From contig SLOD01000084.1 in the NCBI GenBank assembly GCA_007132725.1, positions 1 to 52,625 on the forward strand: 52,625 nt of DNA, in the 5' to 3' direction. Every line of letters starts with the position of its first letter. Position 1 is the first letter of the stretch. A program made the translations under genes and the position numbers. Below the pieces are notes generated by a model. It was not told the origin of the DNA and ran no database searches. It saw only the letters and a program-made list of their open reading frames with translations. Of this stretch, positions 26,850 to 35,190 are shown piece by piece. The DNA comes from Candidatus Sumerlaeota bacterium. GTDB taxonomy: Bacteria > UBP6 > UBA1177.

Positions 26850-28066
26850 ATCCAAAAAAGTTCACAAAAAAAATGAATCTTGGAACATGGATAATTTTTG
26901 CAATGTTTGCAGGTATCGTTGCAGGAGTTTTAATGGGTCAGAGTGCGGAACTTTTCCGCCCACTTGGAGAACTTTTCATCAGGCTTATAAGAATGCTTGT
27001 GGTTCCACTGGTGGCATTTTCGATCATACTGGGAGCAAGCAGTCTCGGGGATGCCAGAAGTGCGGGAAAAGCGGGAATATTGACTTTTGTTTACTATCTG
27101 ACAACTACAGCTTTTGCTGTTGTCCTGGGACTTATTGCAGGATCTGTTTTTGAGCCCGGAAAAGGACTTGAAGTGGCTCAAATTCAAATGATGTTCAGTG
27201 ATGAATACGCTCAAAGAGGAGCAACTCCCGGTTTTTGGGACACTGTTCTTGGTTTTGTGCCTGTAAATCCTTTTGAAGCTCTGGGAGAGGGGAACATTCT
27301 GCAGGTGCTTTTCTTTTCTTTATTTTTCGGATTCGGGCTCAGCCGCATTTCTCATGAAAAAAAAGCGGCTGTTATCAGTCTGGTATCAACGGTCAACGAT
27401 GTTCTTATCTGGATGATAATGAAGGTTATGTGGACAGCTCCTATCGGAGTGTTTGCTTTAATGGCTGATGCTGTCGGGACTTTCGGTTGGGACATCCTTG
27501 CTTTGGTTTTGAAGCTGCTTCTTGTTTATGTGGCGGTTTTGTTAGCTCAGACCTTTGGAGTTTACCCATCCATGGTTAAAATATTTTCAAAAATGTCCCC
27601 CCTTCACTTTTTAAAAAAAATATCCAAAGCCCAGATAGTTGCACTTTCGACATCAAGTTCAATGGCAACCCTCCCTGTAACAATGAAAGTCTGTGAACAT
27701 GAGCTGGATGTTTCAAAAGAAACAACATCTTTTGTTCTTCCTCTTGGGGCAACTATAAATATGGATGGAAATGCAATATATTATGCTCTTGCGGCCCTGT
27801 TTTTTGCCCAGCTTTTCGGAATAGAGTTGGGCATGGCTCAATATGTTGCTATTATTCTGACAGCAACCCTTGGTTCTATCGGGCAGGCGGGAGTTCCCGG
27901 CCCGACCCTTCTTGTTGTTGCTGTGCTTTTAGCCGCCGATATTCCAATAATAGGGCTTCCCCTTCTCTTTGGTGTTGACAGGATTTTTGATATGCTTAGA
28001 ACGGCTGTTAATATAACAGGAGATGCCAGTTGTGCAGTAATTGTCAATGAAAAACTGAAAAATTAA
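26846..28066 (+). CDS. Dicarboxylate/amino acid:cation symporter (DAACS family)
   Basis: A 406-residue inner-membrane carrier of the glutamate/aspartate/C4-dicarboxylate family with about eight helices and two re-entrant loops. The serine-rich loop ALSTSSSMATLPVTM is HP1, GATINMDGNAIY is the helix-7 Na-binding motif (NMDGT in most, NMDGN here) and GSIGQAGVPGP is HP2. The helix-8 NITGDASCAVIV has the substrate-binding Asp. Exact substrate, among glutamate, aspartate, succinate or Ser/Thr, cannot be read from these alone. It is the third gene of sppA-cca-symporter, and its stop codon overlaps that of the convergent lipoprotein gene by 4 bases. Confidence 0.93.
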   Translation: MNPKKFTKKMNLGTWIIFAMFAGIVAGVLMGQSAELFRPLGELFIRLIRMLVVPLVAFSIILGASSLGDARSAGKAGILTFVYYLTTTAFAVVLGLIAGSVFEPGKGLEVAQIQMMFSDEYAQRGATPGFWDTVLGFVPVNPFEALGEGNILQVLFFSLFFGFGLSRISHEKKAAVISLVSTVNDVLIWMIMKVMWTAPIGVFALMADAVGTFGWDILALVLKLLLVYVAVLLAQTFGVYPSMVKIFSKMSPLHFLKKISKAQIVALSTSSSMATLPVTMKVCEHELDVSKETTSFVLPLGATINMDGNAIYYALAALFFAQLFGIELGMAQYVAIILTATLGSIGQAGVPGPTLLVVAVLLAADIPIIGLPLLFGVDRIFDMLRTAVNITGDASCAVIVNEKLKN

Positions 28067-29541
28067 TGTTTCTTAAATATCTGAATTCTGTTTTTTGAGC
28101 TGGCATCAACCACATAGATATAATCGTTATCAACAGCTATTCCCTTAGGGTCGAACAAATTGTAACCGCTTTCAGAAGAGAACCCGATCCCATCTTCGCC
28201 CCAGGCTGAAATAAACTCTCCGTCACTATCATAGCTCATCACCATTTTTCTGGTGTTATAGGTAACATATGAAGTGCCGTCAGAACCAATGGCAACGGCA
28301 TAGGGGTAAACTTTTTCTTCAACACAGTTGTTAACTCTGCCATAACTTCTGATATGATCCCCGCTATTGGAAAACACCTGAATCCGGCAGTTTTTTGAAT
28401 CAGCTATGTGGACATTTCCTTCACTGTCAATATCAATTCCTTTAGGGTCAATACAGCTTCCGTCACCCACTCCGTAGCCCCCTACTTTTTTAATAAGCAG
28501 TCCGCTATCCAAGTCATAAACATCAAAACAGGCATCAAAACCATTGCTGACATAAATTAGATTATCATCCCCTGAGGCCAACCCGAAAGGGGCTTGAATA
28601 AGTCTGTTATAAAAAGTTCCTCCGGATTCATATTGAAATGAAGGATATTGTGCTTTAAATGTTCCATCCAACAATATCTCAACAAGCTTCGAGTGTTTAT
28701 AGTCCCCGTCTTCTTGTTTGCCGAGATCTCCAAGCAATATTGTATCTCCTGCCACTGTTATTGAGGCAAGCTCATTTACCGGCACGCTGTAGCTGCCGTC
28801 CCTCCAATCGGAAGAGTTCCACCAGTCAAGAACAGTTCCTGTTTTATCAAGCTTTACTAAAGCATTGTTCGTGTCTATAGTTACATAGATCGCATTTTCA
28901 TATATAGTTATCCCTGAAGGGCGTCCCTGTATGTAACCACCTTCGGGCCGTCCTATTTCTTTTTCTGTAAGATCTTTTTTGAATTCGGTGCACTTGCCGA
29001 CACCGCTCCATTCACCGTTAATACAAACAAGTAGTTGACCACTATTTTCAGAACTCTCTTCCTCCCGGCATTCACCGATCTTCTCTCTTCCGTCAAGACA
29101 TCCGCAAACCCCAACATCTTTCCAATTTCCGTCTTCACATACTTTTTTCTGGTAAAGGTCATTTCCCGACTCATCTTCTCCGCAAATGAAGATCAATTCC
29201 TCCCCTTCCTGGAAAGTTTTTTCGACAAATTCTCCTCCTTCGTAAACTTCAGCAACACAATAGTCTGCAGTCCAATTATCATCATCGGGTTCAACATTTA
29301 CAATATCGTCATCATTGCTCGCTCCGTTGCCGTTGCTGTCATTGTTTTCTTTTTCATCGGGAAAAACTTCAACCGCATCGGAATCATTAACCTCTCCGTT
29401 GGCAACGGTATCTTTATCTGCGAACTCTTCTTCCAGCAATGGTTCATCTTTTATGCATCCGGAAAAAGAAAAAAACAGCAGGGCCATTAAAAATATAAAG
29501 TTTTGGGATAGCACTTGAAATCTCTGGTTTTGTCTCAACAT
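28063..29541 (-). CDS. NHL-repeat lipoprotein with acidic linker and Cys modules
   Basis: A 492-residue secreted lipoprotein. The signal peptide ends in FFSFSGC, a lipobox. The next 70 residues or so are Asp/Glu/Asn-rich. Two small Cys modules follow, including QKKVCEDGNWKDVGVC and VCINGEWSGVGKC. The C-terminal 290 residues look like a six-bladed NHL beta-propeller, with blades such as DPKGIDIDSEGNVHIADSKN and DPKGIAVDNDYIYVVDAS. NHL propellers bind protein, glycan or RNA; outside the cell a protein or glycan ligand is likelier. AGGAGG lies six bases before the start at 29541. The -10 region is TATAAG with an inverted repeat in place of a -35. Confidence 0.88.
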   Translation of the reverse strand: MLRQNQRFQVLSQNFIFLMALLFFSFSGCIKDEPLLEEEFADKDTVANGEVNDSDAVEVFPDEKENNDSNGNGASNDDDIVNVEPDDDNWTADYCVAEVYEGGEFVEKTFQEGEELIFICGEDESGNDLYQKKVCEDGNWKDVGVCGCLDGREKIGECREEESSENSGQLLVCINGEWSGVGKCTEFKKDLTEKEIGRPEGGYIQGRPSGITIYENAIYVTIDTNNALVKLDKTGTVLDWWNSSDWRDGSYSVPVNELASITVAGDTILLGDLGKQEDGDYKHSKLVEILLDGTFKAQYPSFQYESGGTFYNRLIQAPFGLASGDDNLIYVSNGFDACFDVYDLDSGLLIKKVGGYGVGDGSCIDPKGIDIDSEGNVHIADSKNCRIQVFSNSGDHIRSYGRVNNCVEEKVYPYAVAIGSDGTSYVTYNTRKMVMSYDSDGEFISAWGEDGIGFSSESGYNLFDPKGIAVDNDYIYVVDASSKNRIQIFKKH

Positions 29542-29573
29542 TTGAGCCTCCTGAACATCTTATATTAAAAAGC

Positions 29574-29593
29574 TGACCGCCATCAGGCGGACA
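29574..29593 (-). promoter_or_regulatory. Interrupted palindrome upstream of the NHL lipoprotein
   Basis: TGNCCGCC and GGCGGNCA flank a 4-base centre, giving seven matched pairs in a GC-rich island within AT-rich DNA. It covers the place of the -35 for a TATAAG at 29559-29564. It could be an operator or a hairpin; no T run follows on either strand. Confidence 0.4.
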
Positions 29594-29700
29594 GATAAAG
29601 GTTACCGATAAGAAATTGCTTTGTAAAGAACTTCAAAAAACTTTGTTTTGCAACTGAAAGGATATGCTTGCTTTGTTAACACAGGTTATGAAATCTTTCT

Positions 29701-29729
29701 TTGACTTTTTTTAAACAAACTCATAGAAT
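29701..29729 (+). promoter_or_regulatory. Promoter for the folP-cdaA-cdaR-glmM operon
   Basis: TTGACT and TAGAAT (5 of 6) lie exactly 17 bases apart. The start is expected near 29736, favouring ATG 29762 over the GTG at 29744 as the folP start. Confidence 0.6.
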
Positions 29730-29761
29730 TATCCACCAGTGATGTGAAAAAGGGTGTTTTT

Positions 29762-30958
29762 ATGCAGGTTTTCCCTTTCGAGCTTAAAGATGACGAGTAT
29801 GCTCCACTTATGGACTCTCTTGAAGTGTCCTGCAGTGGTATTTCGATCATGCACGGGCGCTTCAATACAAAAACATTCATGATAACAGATATTTCAACTC
29901 CTGCGGCAAATGTTGTGAAACAACATGTTCTTGCAATAGGTGGAGAAGCGGCGGTTCCGGCATATTCTGTAAATTGTTCAAAGCCTAAATGTGATCTTAT
30001 CTTTTCTGTCAGAGAAGACAGGCTTTCTCTGCTTCTTGAAAAATTCAGGATGCAATGCTGGAAATTACCTGAAGTTGCAAATATTATTGAAAACTATTTG
30101 AAAAACAAAGCCCCTTGGTTTTCTTTCAGGAATAAAAACATAGATACATCAAGACCTCTTGTAATGGGGATACTCAATGTCACCCCGGATTCTTTTTCTG
30201 ATGGAGGGAAGTATAATGATGTTGAAAAAGCTGTTATAAAAGCAGAAGAAATGATACAGCAAGGTGTTGATATCATTGATGTTGGAGGAGAGTCAACCCG
30301 CCCTGGCTCGAAACCGGTTGATGTGGAAGAAGAAGTATCGAGAGTCATTCCTGTCATTTCAGAAATAAAAAAAAGGTATCCTGCCATACCGGTTTCTGTT
30401 GACACTACTAAAAGTATTGTTGCCGCAAAATCAATAGATATGGGAGCAGACATGGTAAACGATATAAGCGGCTTGAGTTTTGACAGCAAAATGGGTGATT
30501 TGTGTGCAAAAAAAGGGGTGCCTGTAATACTTATGCACATTCAAAAAACACCTAAAACTATGCAGGCATCTCCTGAATATGCCAAACTTCTTCCGGAAAT
30601 GCTCGGTTTTCTTCAAAACAGTATTGCCAAAGCAACAGAGGCAGGAATAAAAAAAGAAAAAATAATTATAGATCCCGGCATAGGATTTGGTAAAACAACA
30701 GAACACAACCTCTTTATAATCAAGCATCTTGAAGCATTTCAAATATTTGGGTTTCCGCTGATGGTAGGGGTTAGCAGAAAGTCGGTGATAGGGGATGTAA
30801 CAGGGATAAAAAATCCTTCCGAAAGAATTACAGGAACAATAGTTTTAAATTTTTTGAGTATTCAAAAAGGAGTTGCTATAATAAGATGTCATGATGTCAA
30901 AGAAGCGAAAGATAGCCTTGACATTTTTTCTGCATTAGAGGGGTCGAAATGCTTTTAA
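29762..30958 (+). CDS. folP: Dihydropteroate synthase with N-terminal extension
   Basis: FolP joins pterin pyrophosphate and p-aminobenzoate in folate synthesis. The catalytic domain starts near residue 130 with MGILNVTPDSFSDGG, then DVGGESTRPGS, VSVDTTKS, NDISGL, IDPGIGFGK and GVSRKS, the complete DHPS set. At 398 residues it is about 120 longer than usual because of an N-terminal region of unknown role, seen in some deltaproteobacterial and thermophile enzymes as I recall. ATG 29762 has AAGGG upstream; GTG 29744 would sit at the very 5' end of the predicted transcript. It overlaps cdaA by 10 bases. Confidence 0.94.
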   Translation: MQVFPFELKDDEYAPLMDSLEVSCSGISIMHGRFNTKTFMITDISTPAANVVKQHVLAIGGEAAVPAYSVNCSKPKCDLIFSVREDRLSLLLEKFRMQCWKLPEVANIIENYLKNKAPWFSFRNKNIDTSRPLVMGILNVTPDSFSDGGKYNDVEKAVIKAEEMIQQGVDIIDVGGESTRPGSKPVDVEEEVSRVIPVISEIKKRYPAIPVSVDTTKSIVAAKSIDMGADMVNDISGLSFDSKMGDLCAKKGVPVILMHIQKTPKTMQASPEYAKLLPEMLGFLQNSIAKATEAGIKKEKIIIDPGIGFGKTTEHNLFIIKHLEAFQIFGFPLMVGVSRKSVIGDVTGIKNPSERITGTIVLNFLSIQKGVAIIRCHDVKEAKDSLDIFSALEGSKCF

Positions 30959-31749
30959 ATTATTTTGGGGCTGTTATTGGTGCTATATGGGGCGGATCTC
31001 CTACTGCTTTTCTGATAAGACTTCTCGATTTTTTTATAGTTTATGTCATTTTTTACAGATTTCTTGTTCTTGTCAAAGGGACGAGATCTATGCAGATACT
31101 TTCCGGTTTTTTCCTTCTTCTTCTTCTGTACCTTCTTGGAACTCAGCTTGGTCTGAAAACAACGGAATGGCTGCTTAGGGGTATTTTTGCCAATATTTTT
31201 ATAATTATTATAGTTCTGTTTCACGAAGAGATCAGAACCATACTTTCGGGGTTTGAACTTTTTGATATATTTAAAGGAGGAGCCGGAAAAAGAGATACTA
31301 TTTTTATGGTTGATGAAATAACCGAAGCTCTTTCACACCTTGCTTCGGTTCATGAAGGAGCCTTAATGGTTATCTCTCAAAAAGGAAACCCCGAAGCATT
31401 TGTAACAGGTGGTGTTCCGATAGATGCAAAAGTGAAAAAAGAACTTTTGCTTACTATTTTTGCTAAAAAGTCTCCACTGCATGACGGAGCTGTTATAATT
31501 AAAGACAGCAGAATAACTCTTGCCAGTGCAGTGCTTCCTTTGAGTACAAATCCAAACATCGATCCCAACTTCGGAACAAGGCACAGAGCTGCTTACGGAA
31601 TCAGTGAGCAGGTTGACAGCTTGGTTTTTGTGGTGAGTGAAGAAAGAGGGCAGATATCAATGCTGAACAATGGTCGTATAACCAGAAATATGAGCAAAGA
31701 TATGGTACGGAAAGTTCTTACAGCATATTTAATAAAGGAAAAGAAATGA
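30949..31749 (+). CDS. cdaA: Diadenylate cyclase CdaA
   Basis: Makes the second messenger c-di-AMP from two ATP. The 266-residue protein has three N-terminal membrane helices (about 20-42, 49-65, 78-92), a short linker and the DAC domain. HDGAVII (DGA at 179-181) and GTRHRAA (RHR at 211-213) are the catalytic motifs and both are intact. The adjacent cdaR (YbbR) and glmM genes form the cdaA-cdaR-glmM operon known from Firmicutes, where GlmM and CdaR modulate the cyclase. This ties the signal to cell-wall precursor supply. Confidence 0.96.
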   Translation: MLLNYFGAVIGAIWGGSPTAFLIRLLDFFIVYVIFYRFLVLVKGTRSMQILSGFFLLLLLYLLGTQLGLKTTEWLLRGIFANIFIIIIVLFHEEIRTILSGFELFDIFKGGAGKRDTIFMVDEITEALSHLASVHEGALMVISQKGNPEAFVTGGVPIDAKVKKELLLTIFAKKSPLHDGAVIIKDSRITLASAVLPLSTNPNIDPNFGTRHRAAYGISEQVDSLVFVVSEERGQISMLNNGRITRNMSKDMVRKVLTAYLIKEKK

Positions 31750-32663
31750 ATGACAAGATAAAAAGATTTTTTACTGAGTATTCAAGAGAAAAAATTCTTG
31801 CACTGTTTCTGACTCTTTTGATTTGGCTTTTTATGATAAGTGGAACACGGGAAGTGAAAGATTTTACTGTTGCAGTTGAAGTGACTTCCAATGACGACAT
31901 CGTGCTGGTCTCAGAAATAGTGGAAAAAGTGCATGTGAAGGTTTCCGGCAGTCTTTTTGCTTTTGCGAGGATCAGGGAAGAAGATCTTAAAATAAAAATA
32001 GATATTTCTACCAAAAAACCGGGAATTCATACCAGATTTTTAGACTCTTCAATGATGCCTTTTGGTGATGGAATAAAAACAGAAAATATATTTCCGTCAG
32101 AGCTGGTTTTTAAGGTTTCAAAGAAAGCTGAAAAAGTAGTGTCTGTTGAGCCGTGGCTTGAAGGACAGCCCCCGCTCGGTTGGAAAATTTCAGGATGGAG
32201 CATAACTCCTGAGCAAATACTGGTAGAGGGTCCTGAAAATGAAATAGAAGAACTTGAAATAATATCAACAGAAAGGATATTTTTAAGCTCAATAAAAGGT
32301 ACTGTTGAAAAAACAGTAAAAGCCCACAGTGCGGTTCCTTTCATTAAACCGGTAGAGGATGTTCCTATCACAGTGAAAATAGAACTTGAAAGGGACATGG
32401 ATATAAGAATGTTTTCAAAAGTTCCAATAAACCTTGACAGTGGAAAAGAAGCGGAAATAACCCCTTTGGAGATTTCATTTAGACTTAAGGGACCTAAAGA
32501 TATCCTTCAAAAAATGGAGCAGGAAAAAGTTAAAGCATATATCAAAGATCAGCCGGACAAGAAAAGTTTCAAAACAGATTCTTTTTATATAAAAGATCTC
32601 CATGAAGAAGTTGAGCTTTTAGGGCTTGATAAAGCTCTTGAAATCAGCGTTATAAAAAAATAA
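31746..32663 (+). CDS. cdaR: CdaR/YbbR-domain protein, likely regulator of CdaA
   Basis: A 305-residue protein with one N-terminal helix (about 15-35) and an outside region built of YbbR repeats, seen as alternating beta-rich segments of about 80 residues (KDFTVAVEVTSNDDIVLVS, KVHVKVSGS, VEPWLEGQPPLGWKISGW). In Bacillus and Listeria CdaR binds CdaA in the membrane and tunes c-di-AMP synthesis. The start overlaps the cdaA stop by ATGA, and glmM follows after one base. The family call rests on the repeat pattern and on context; no catalytic residues are expected. Confidence 0.88.
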   Translation: MNDKIKRFFTEYSREKILALFLTLLIWLFMISGTREVKDFTVAVEVTSNDDIVLVSEIVEKVHVKVSGSLFAFARIREEDLKIKIDISTKKPGIHTRFLDSSMMPFGDGIKTENIFPSELVFKVSKKAEKVVSVEPWLEGQPPLGWKISGWSITPEQILVEGPENEIEELEIISTERIFLSSIKGTVEKTVKAHSAVPFIKPVEDVPITVKIELERDMDIRMFSKVPINLDSGKEAEITPLEISFRLKGPKDILQKMEQEKVKAYIKDQPDKKSFKTDSFYIKDLHEEVELLGLDKALEISVIKK

Positions 32664-32664
32664 A

Positions 32665-34005
32665 ATGAAAAAAAAACTATTTGGCACAGATGGGATAAGA
32701 GGTACTGCTGACAAACATCCTTTAACTCCTGGATCTGTAATAAAAGCAGGAAGGTCTTTTGCCCTTTTTTTTAAAAAAAAGAATAATAAAAAAAATATCC
32801 GTGCTGTTATAGGGATGGATCCCAGACTGTCTTCAGAAACACTTTCAAATGCTGTCATTTCAGGGATACAGAGCGGGGGATGTGATACACTTTTTCTCGG
32901 TGTTGTCCCTACTCCTTTTGTAAGTCTTTTTGTTAAAGAGAGCGGTTTTGATTTTGGTGTTGTCATTTCTGCCAGCCACAACCCTTTTTATGATAACGGG
33001 ATAAAATTATTCAACAGGTGTGGTACTAAACTGAAAGATGATGAAGAGCTCGAAATAGAATCGATATACTTTAGTGACCCCGAAGGCGACAAAGACACAG
33101 GAATATCTATAACGGCAAGAAATATAAAGGAAAAATACTTAGGTTTTGTAAGTGAAAAGTTTGAGCCGGTACTGAAAAACAGTAATTTCAAACTCTCTAT
33201 TGACTGTGCAAATGGAGCAATGTCCCCCTATGTTGCCGATATATTTGGTTCTTTTAAGGGGATAGAAGCCACTGTTTATTCAAATAAGCCTGATGGGAGA
33301 AATATAAATGAAAACTGCGGTGCACTTTACCCTGAAAAGCTTTCTGAAAAAGTCCTTGAAAACAGAAGTGATGCTGGAATTGCTTATGACGGAGACGGAG
33401 ACCGTCTTATAATGACCGATGAAAACGGGAAAGTTGTTGACGGGGATGAGCTGATAGGAGTTGTCGCAGTTTATCTTAAATCAAAAGGTCTGTTAAGCAA
33501 CGATATTGCCGTTACAACGGTTATGAGTAATGCAGGTCTTGAAAATTATCTGAAAAAAAATGGAATATCAATGATAAGAGCAGGGGTAGGGGACAGATAT
33601 GTCTTTGAAAAAATGGAAGAAACCGGTGCTGTATTAGGGGGAGAGAACAGTGGTCACATTATTTATACTGGAATAAGCCCTACGGGAGACGGGCTTGCAG
33701 CATCGCTTCTCATTCTTCAAATAATGACAGAAACAGGCAAAAAACTTTCAGAACTGGTTGAAGATATTGAGCTTTATCCTCAGATTCTTGAAAAACTGAA
33801 AGTAAAAGAAAAAGTTCCTTTGGAAAAAATAGATGGACTTTCCGGTATTCTCGAAAAAGAAGAATCTCTTCTTAAGGGTGGAAGGGTCCTTATAAGATAC
33901 AGCGGTACTGAACCTGTAATGAGAATTATGGCGGAAGGCCCTGATAGTTTACAAGTTAGAAGCTCAGTTGACAATCTTCTTGATTTTTTAAGGAAAAAGG
34001 TGTGA
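32665..34005 (+). CDS. glmM: Phosphoglucosamine mutase
   Basis: GlmM converts glucosamine-6-phosphate to glucosamine-1-phosphate for UDP-GlcNAc, feeding peptidoglycan and lipopolysaccharide. The 446-residue protein opens with KLFGTDGIRGTA. The phosphorylated Ser is S104 in ISASHNP. YDGDGDRL is the metal loop, GGENSGHII the sugar loop and IRYSGTEPVMR the phosphate loop. Length and all four loops agree with GlmM rather than ManB/Pgm. It is in the cda operon, one base after cdaR, and acpS follows after one base. Confidence 0.97.
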   Translation: MKKKLFGTDGIRGTADKHPLTPGSVIKAGRSFALFFKKKNNKKNIRAVIGMDPRLSSETLSNAVISGIQSGGCDTLFLGVVPTPFVSLFVKESGFDFGVVISASHNPFYDNGIKLFNRCGTKLKDDEELEIESIYFSDPEGDKDTGISITARNIKEKYLGFVSEKFEPVLKNSNFKLSIDCANGAMSPYVADIFGSFKGIEATVYSNKPDGRNINENCGALYPEKLSEKVLENRSDAGIAYDGDGDRLIMTDENGKVVDGDELIGVVAVYLKSKGLLSNDIAVTTVMSNAGLENYLKKNGISMIRAGVGDRYVFEKMEETGAVLGGENSGHIIYTGISPTGDGLAASLLILQIMTETGKKLSELVEDIELYPQILEKLKVKEKVPLEKIDGLSGILEKEESLLKGGRVLIRYSGTEPVMRIMAEGPDSLQVRSSVDNLLDFLRKKV

Positions 34006-34006
34006 T

Positions 34007-34339
34007 TTGATTGCCGGAACAGGAATAGACATTGTTGAAATCGAGAGACTTAAAGGAAAAACGGATCTCTGGAAAAAATTTCTGTCTCCAAAAGATTTTG
34101 AGTATATTGAAAAATTTAAAGATCCCTCAGAAAGAGTTGCCGGTTTCTGGGCGGCAAAAGAGGCACTTGTCAAGGCACTTGATGACAAAACCATTGAATT
34201 TACAGAAATAAATATTGCCCACAATGAAAACGGAAAACCATATTTTGAAAATGTCCACATAGAAGGAAAACTTCACCTTTCCATAAGCCATGAGCGAAAC
34301 TATGCAACTGCCATTGTAGTGTGGGAAAAAGAGAAATGA
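34007..34339 (+). CDS. acpS: Holo-[acyl-carrier-protein] synthase AcpS
   Basis: Transfers 4'-phosphopantetheine from CoA to the ACP serine. The 110-residue protein has AGTGIDIVEIERL at the start with the metal Asp, RVAGFWAAKEALVKAL and LHLSISHERNYATAIVVWE, the complete AcpS pattern. It starts with TTG at 34007: no ATG or GTG is in frame upstream, and the conserved IAGTGIDIVE begins right after it. AAGGAAAAAGG lies ahead. Its stop overlaps the following HAD gene by ATGA. Confidence 0.95.
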   Translation: MIAGTGIDIVEIERLKGKTDLWKKFLSPKDFEYIEKFKDPSERVAGFWAAKEALVKALDDKTIEFTEINIAHNENGKPYFENVHIEGKLHLSISHERNYATAIVVWEKEK

Positions 34340-35190
34340 TCTACAAAGGTGCTTTTTTTTGTGATCTGGATGGTACTCTTGCAAAAAACAACGGCTCTAT
34401 TTCACTTGAAGACAAGGCTGTTTTTGAGAAGCTTAAAGACAACAATATTCTAAGAGTTATTGTTACAGGGAGATCTCCCTATTCTGCCGATAAAGTGATT
34501 GACGCTTCTTTTCCGATAGATTATCTTGTCTGCTCAACCGGGTGTGCTGTTTTCAAGTGGCCTGAAAAAGATCTTGTTGAAAAACATGGTTTGACAGAAA
34601 AAGAAGTGAATGTTGCCGCAGATGCTTTAAGGAAAAGAAAAATTGACTTCATGGTACTTGATGAAGTTCCTCAAAACCATAAGTTTTCTGCTCATATTTA
34701 CAACAATCCTCATCCGGACATACTTAGGCGGTTTAAGATATACGAAGGTTTTTATGTTGAGAAAGATTATTATTCAGAAATAAAAAACCCCGCCTGTCAA
34801 CTTATAGGGGTAACGGTCCCGGAAAAAGACCCTGTGGAAGAACTTGCTGAGGAACTGAAAAGCCTGAAAGTTCTTAAAGCAACATCTCCTCTTGACGGTT
34901 GTTCGATCTGGACAGAGATATATCCGAAACATGTTTCAAAAGGAATTGCCGCAAAAAAGCTATGTGAAAAATTGAACATAGATATTGAAAAAACTGCAGG
35001 GGTTGGCAATGACTATAATGACATTGACTTGCTTGAGACAGTGGAAATCTCTTGTGTAGTATCCAACGCTCCGGATATTATGAAACAAAAATACAACACA
35101 GTTCCAAAATGCGGAGAGCTTGGAGTAAAAGAAGCTGCTGAAAAATTTATTTCTTTTCTTCAGACTTCTTCTTTTCCTTTTCCGGCTTAG
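34336..35190 (+). CDS. HAD-superfamily hydrolase, Cof type
   Basis: A 284-residue phosphatase of the Cof subfamily (cap type C2). FFCDLDGTLA is motif I with the nucleophile and acid/base Asp, VTGRSPYS is motif II, SKGIAAKKL carries the motif III Lys and VGNDYNDIDLLE is motif IV. Cof enzymes dephosphorylate sugar phosphates, FMN or pyridoxal phosphate; the substrate here is unknown. ATG 34336 is preferred over GTG 34321, inside acpS. The 3' end runs 44 bases into the convergent DUF4412-like gene. Confidence 0.9.
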   Translation: MIYKGAFFCDLDGTLAKNNGSISLEDKAVFEKLKDNNILRVIVTGRSPYSADKVIDASFPIDYLVCSTGCAVFKWPEKDLVEKHGLTEKEVNVAADALRKRKIDFMVLDEVPQNHKFSAHIYNNPHPDILRRFKIYEGFYVEKDYYSEIKNPACQLIGVTVPEKDPVEELAEELKSLKVLKATSPLDGCSIWTEIYPKHVSKGIAAKKLCEKLNIDIEKTAGVGNDYNDIDLLETVEISCVVSNAPDIMKQKYNTVPKCGELGVKEAAEKFISFLQTSSFPFPA

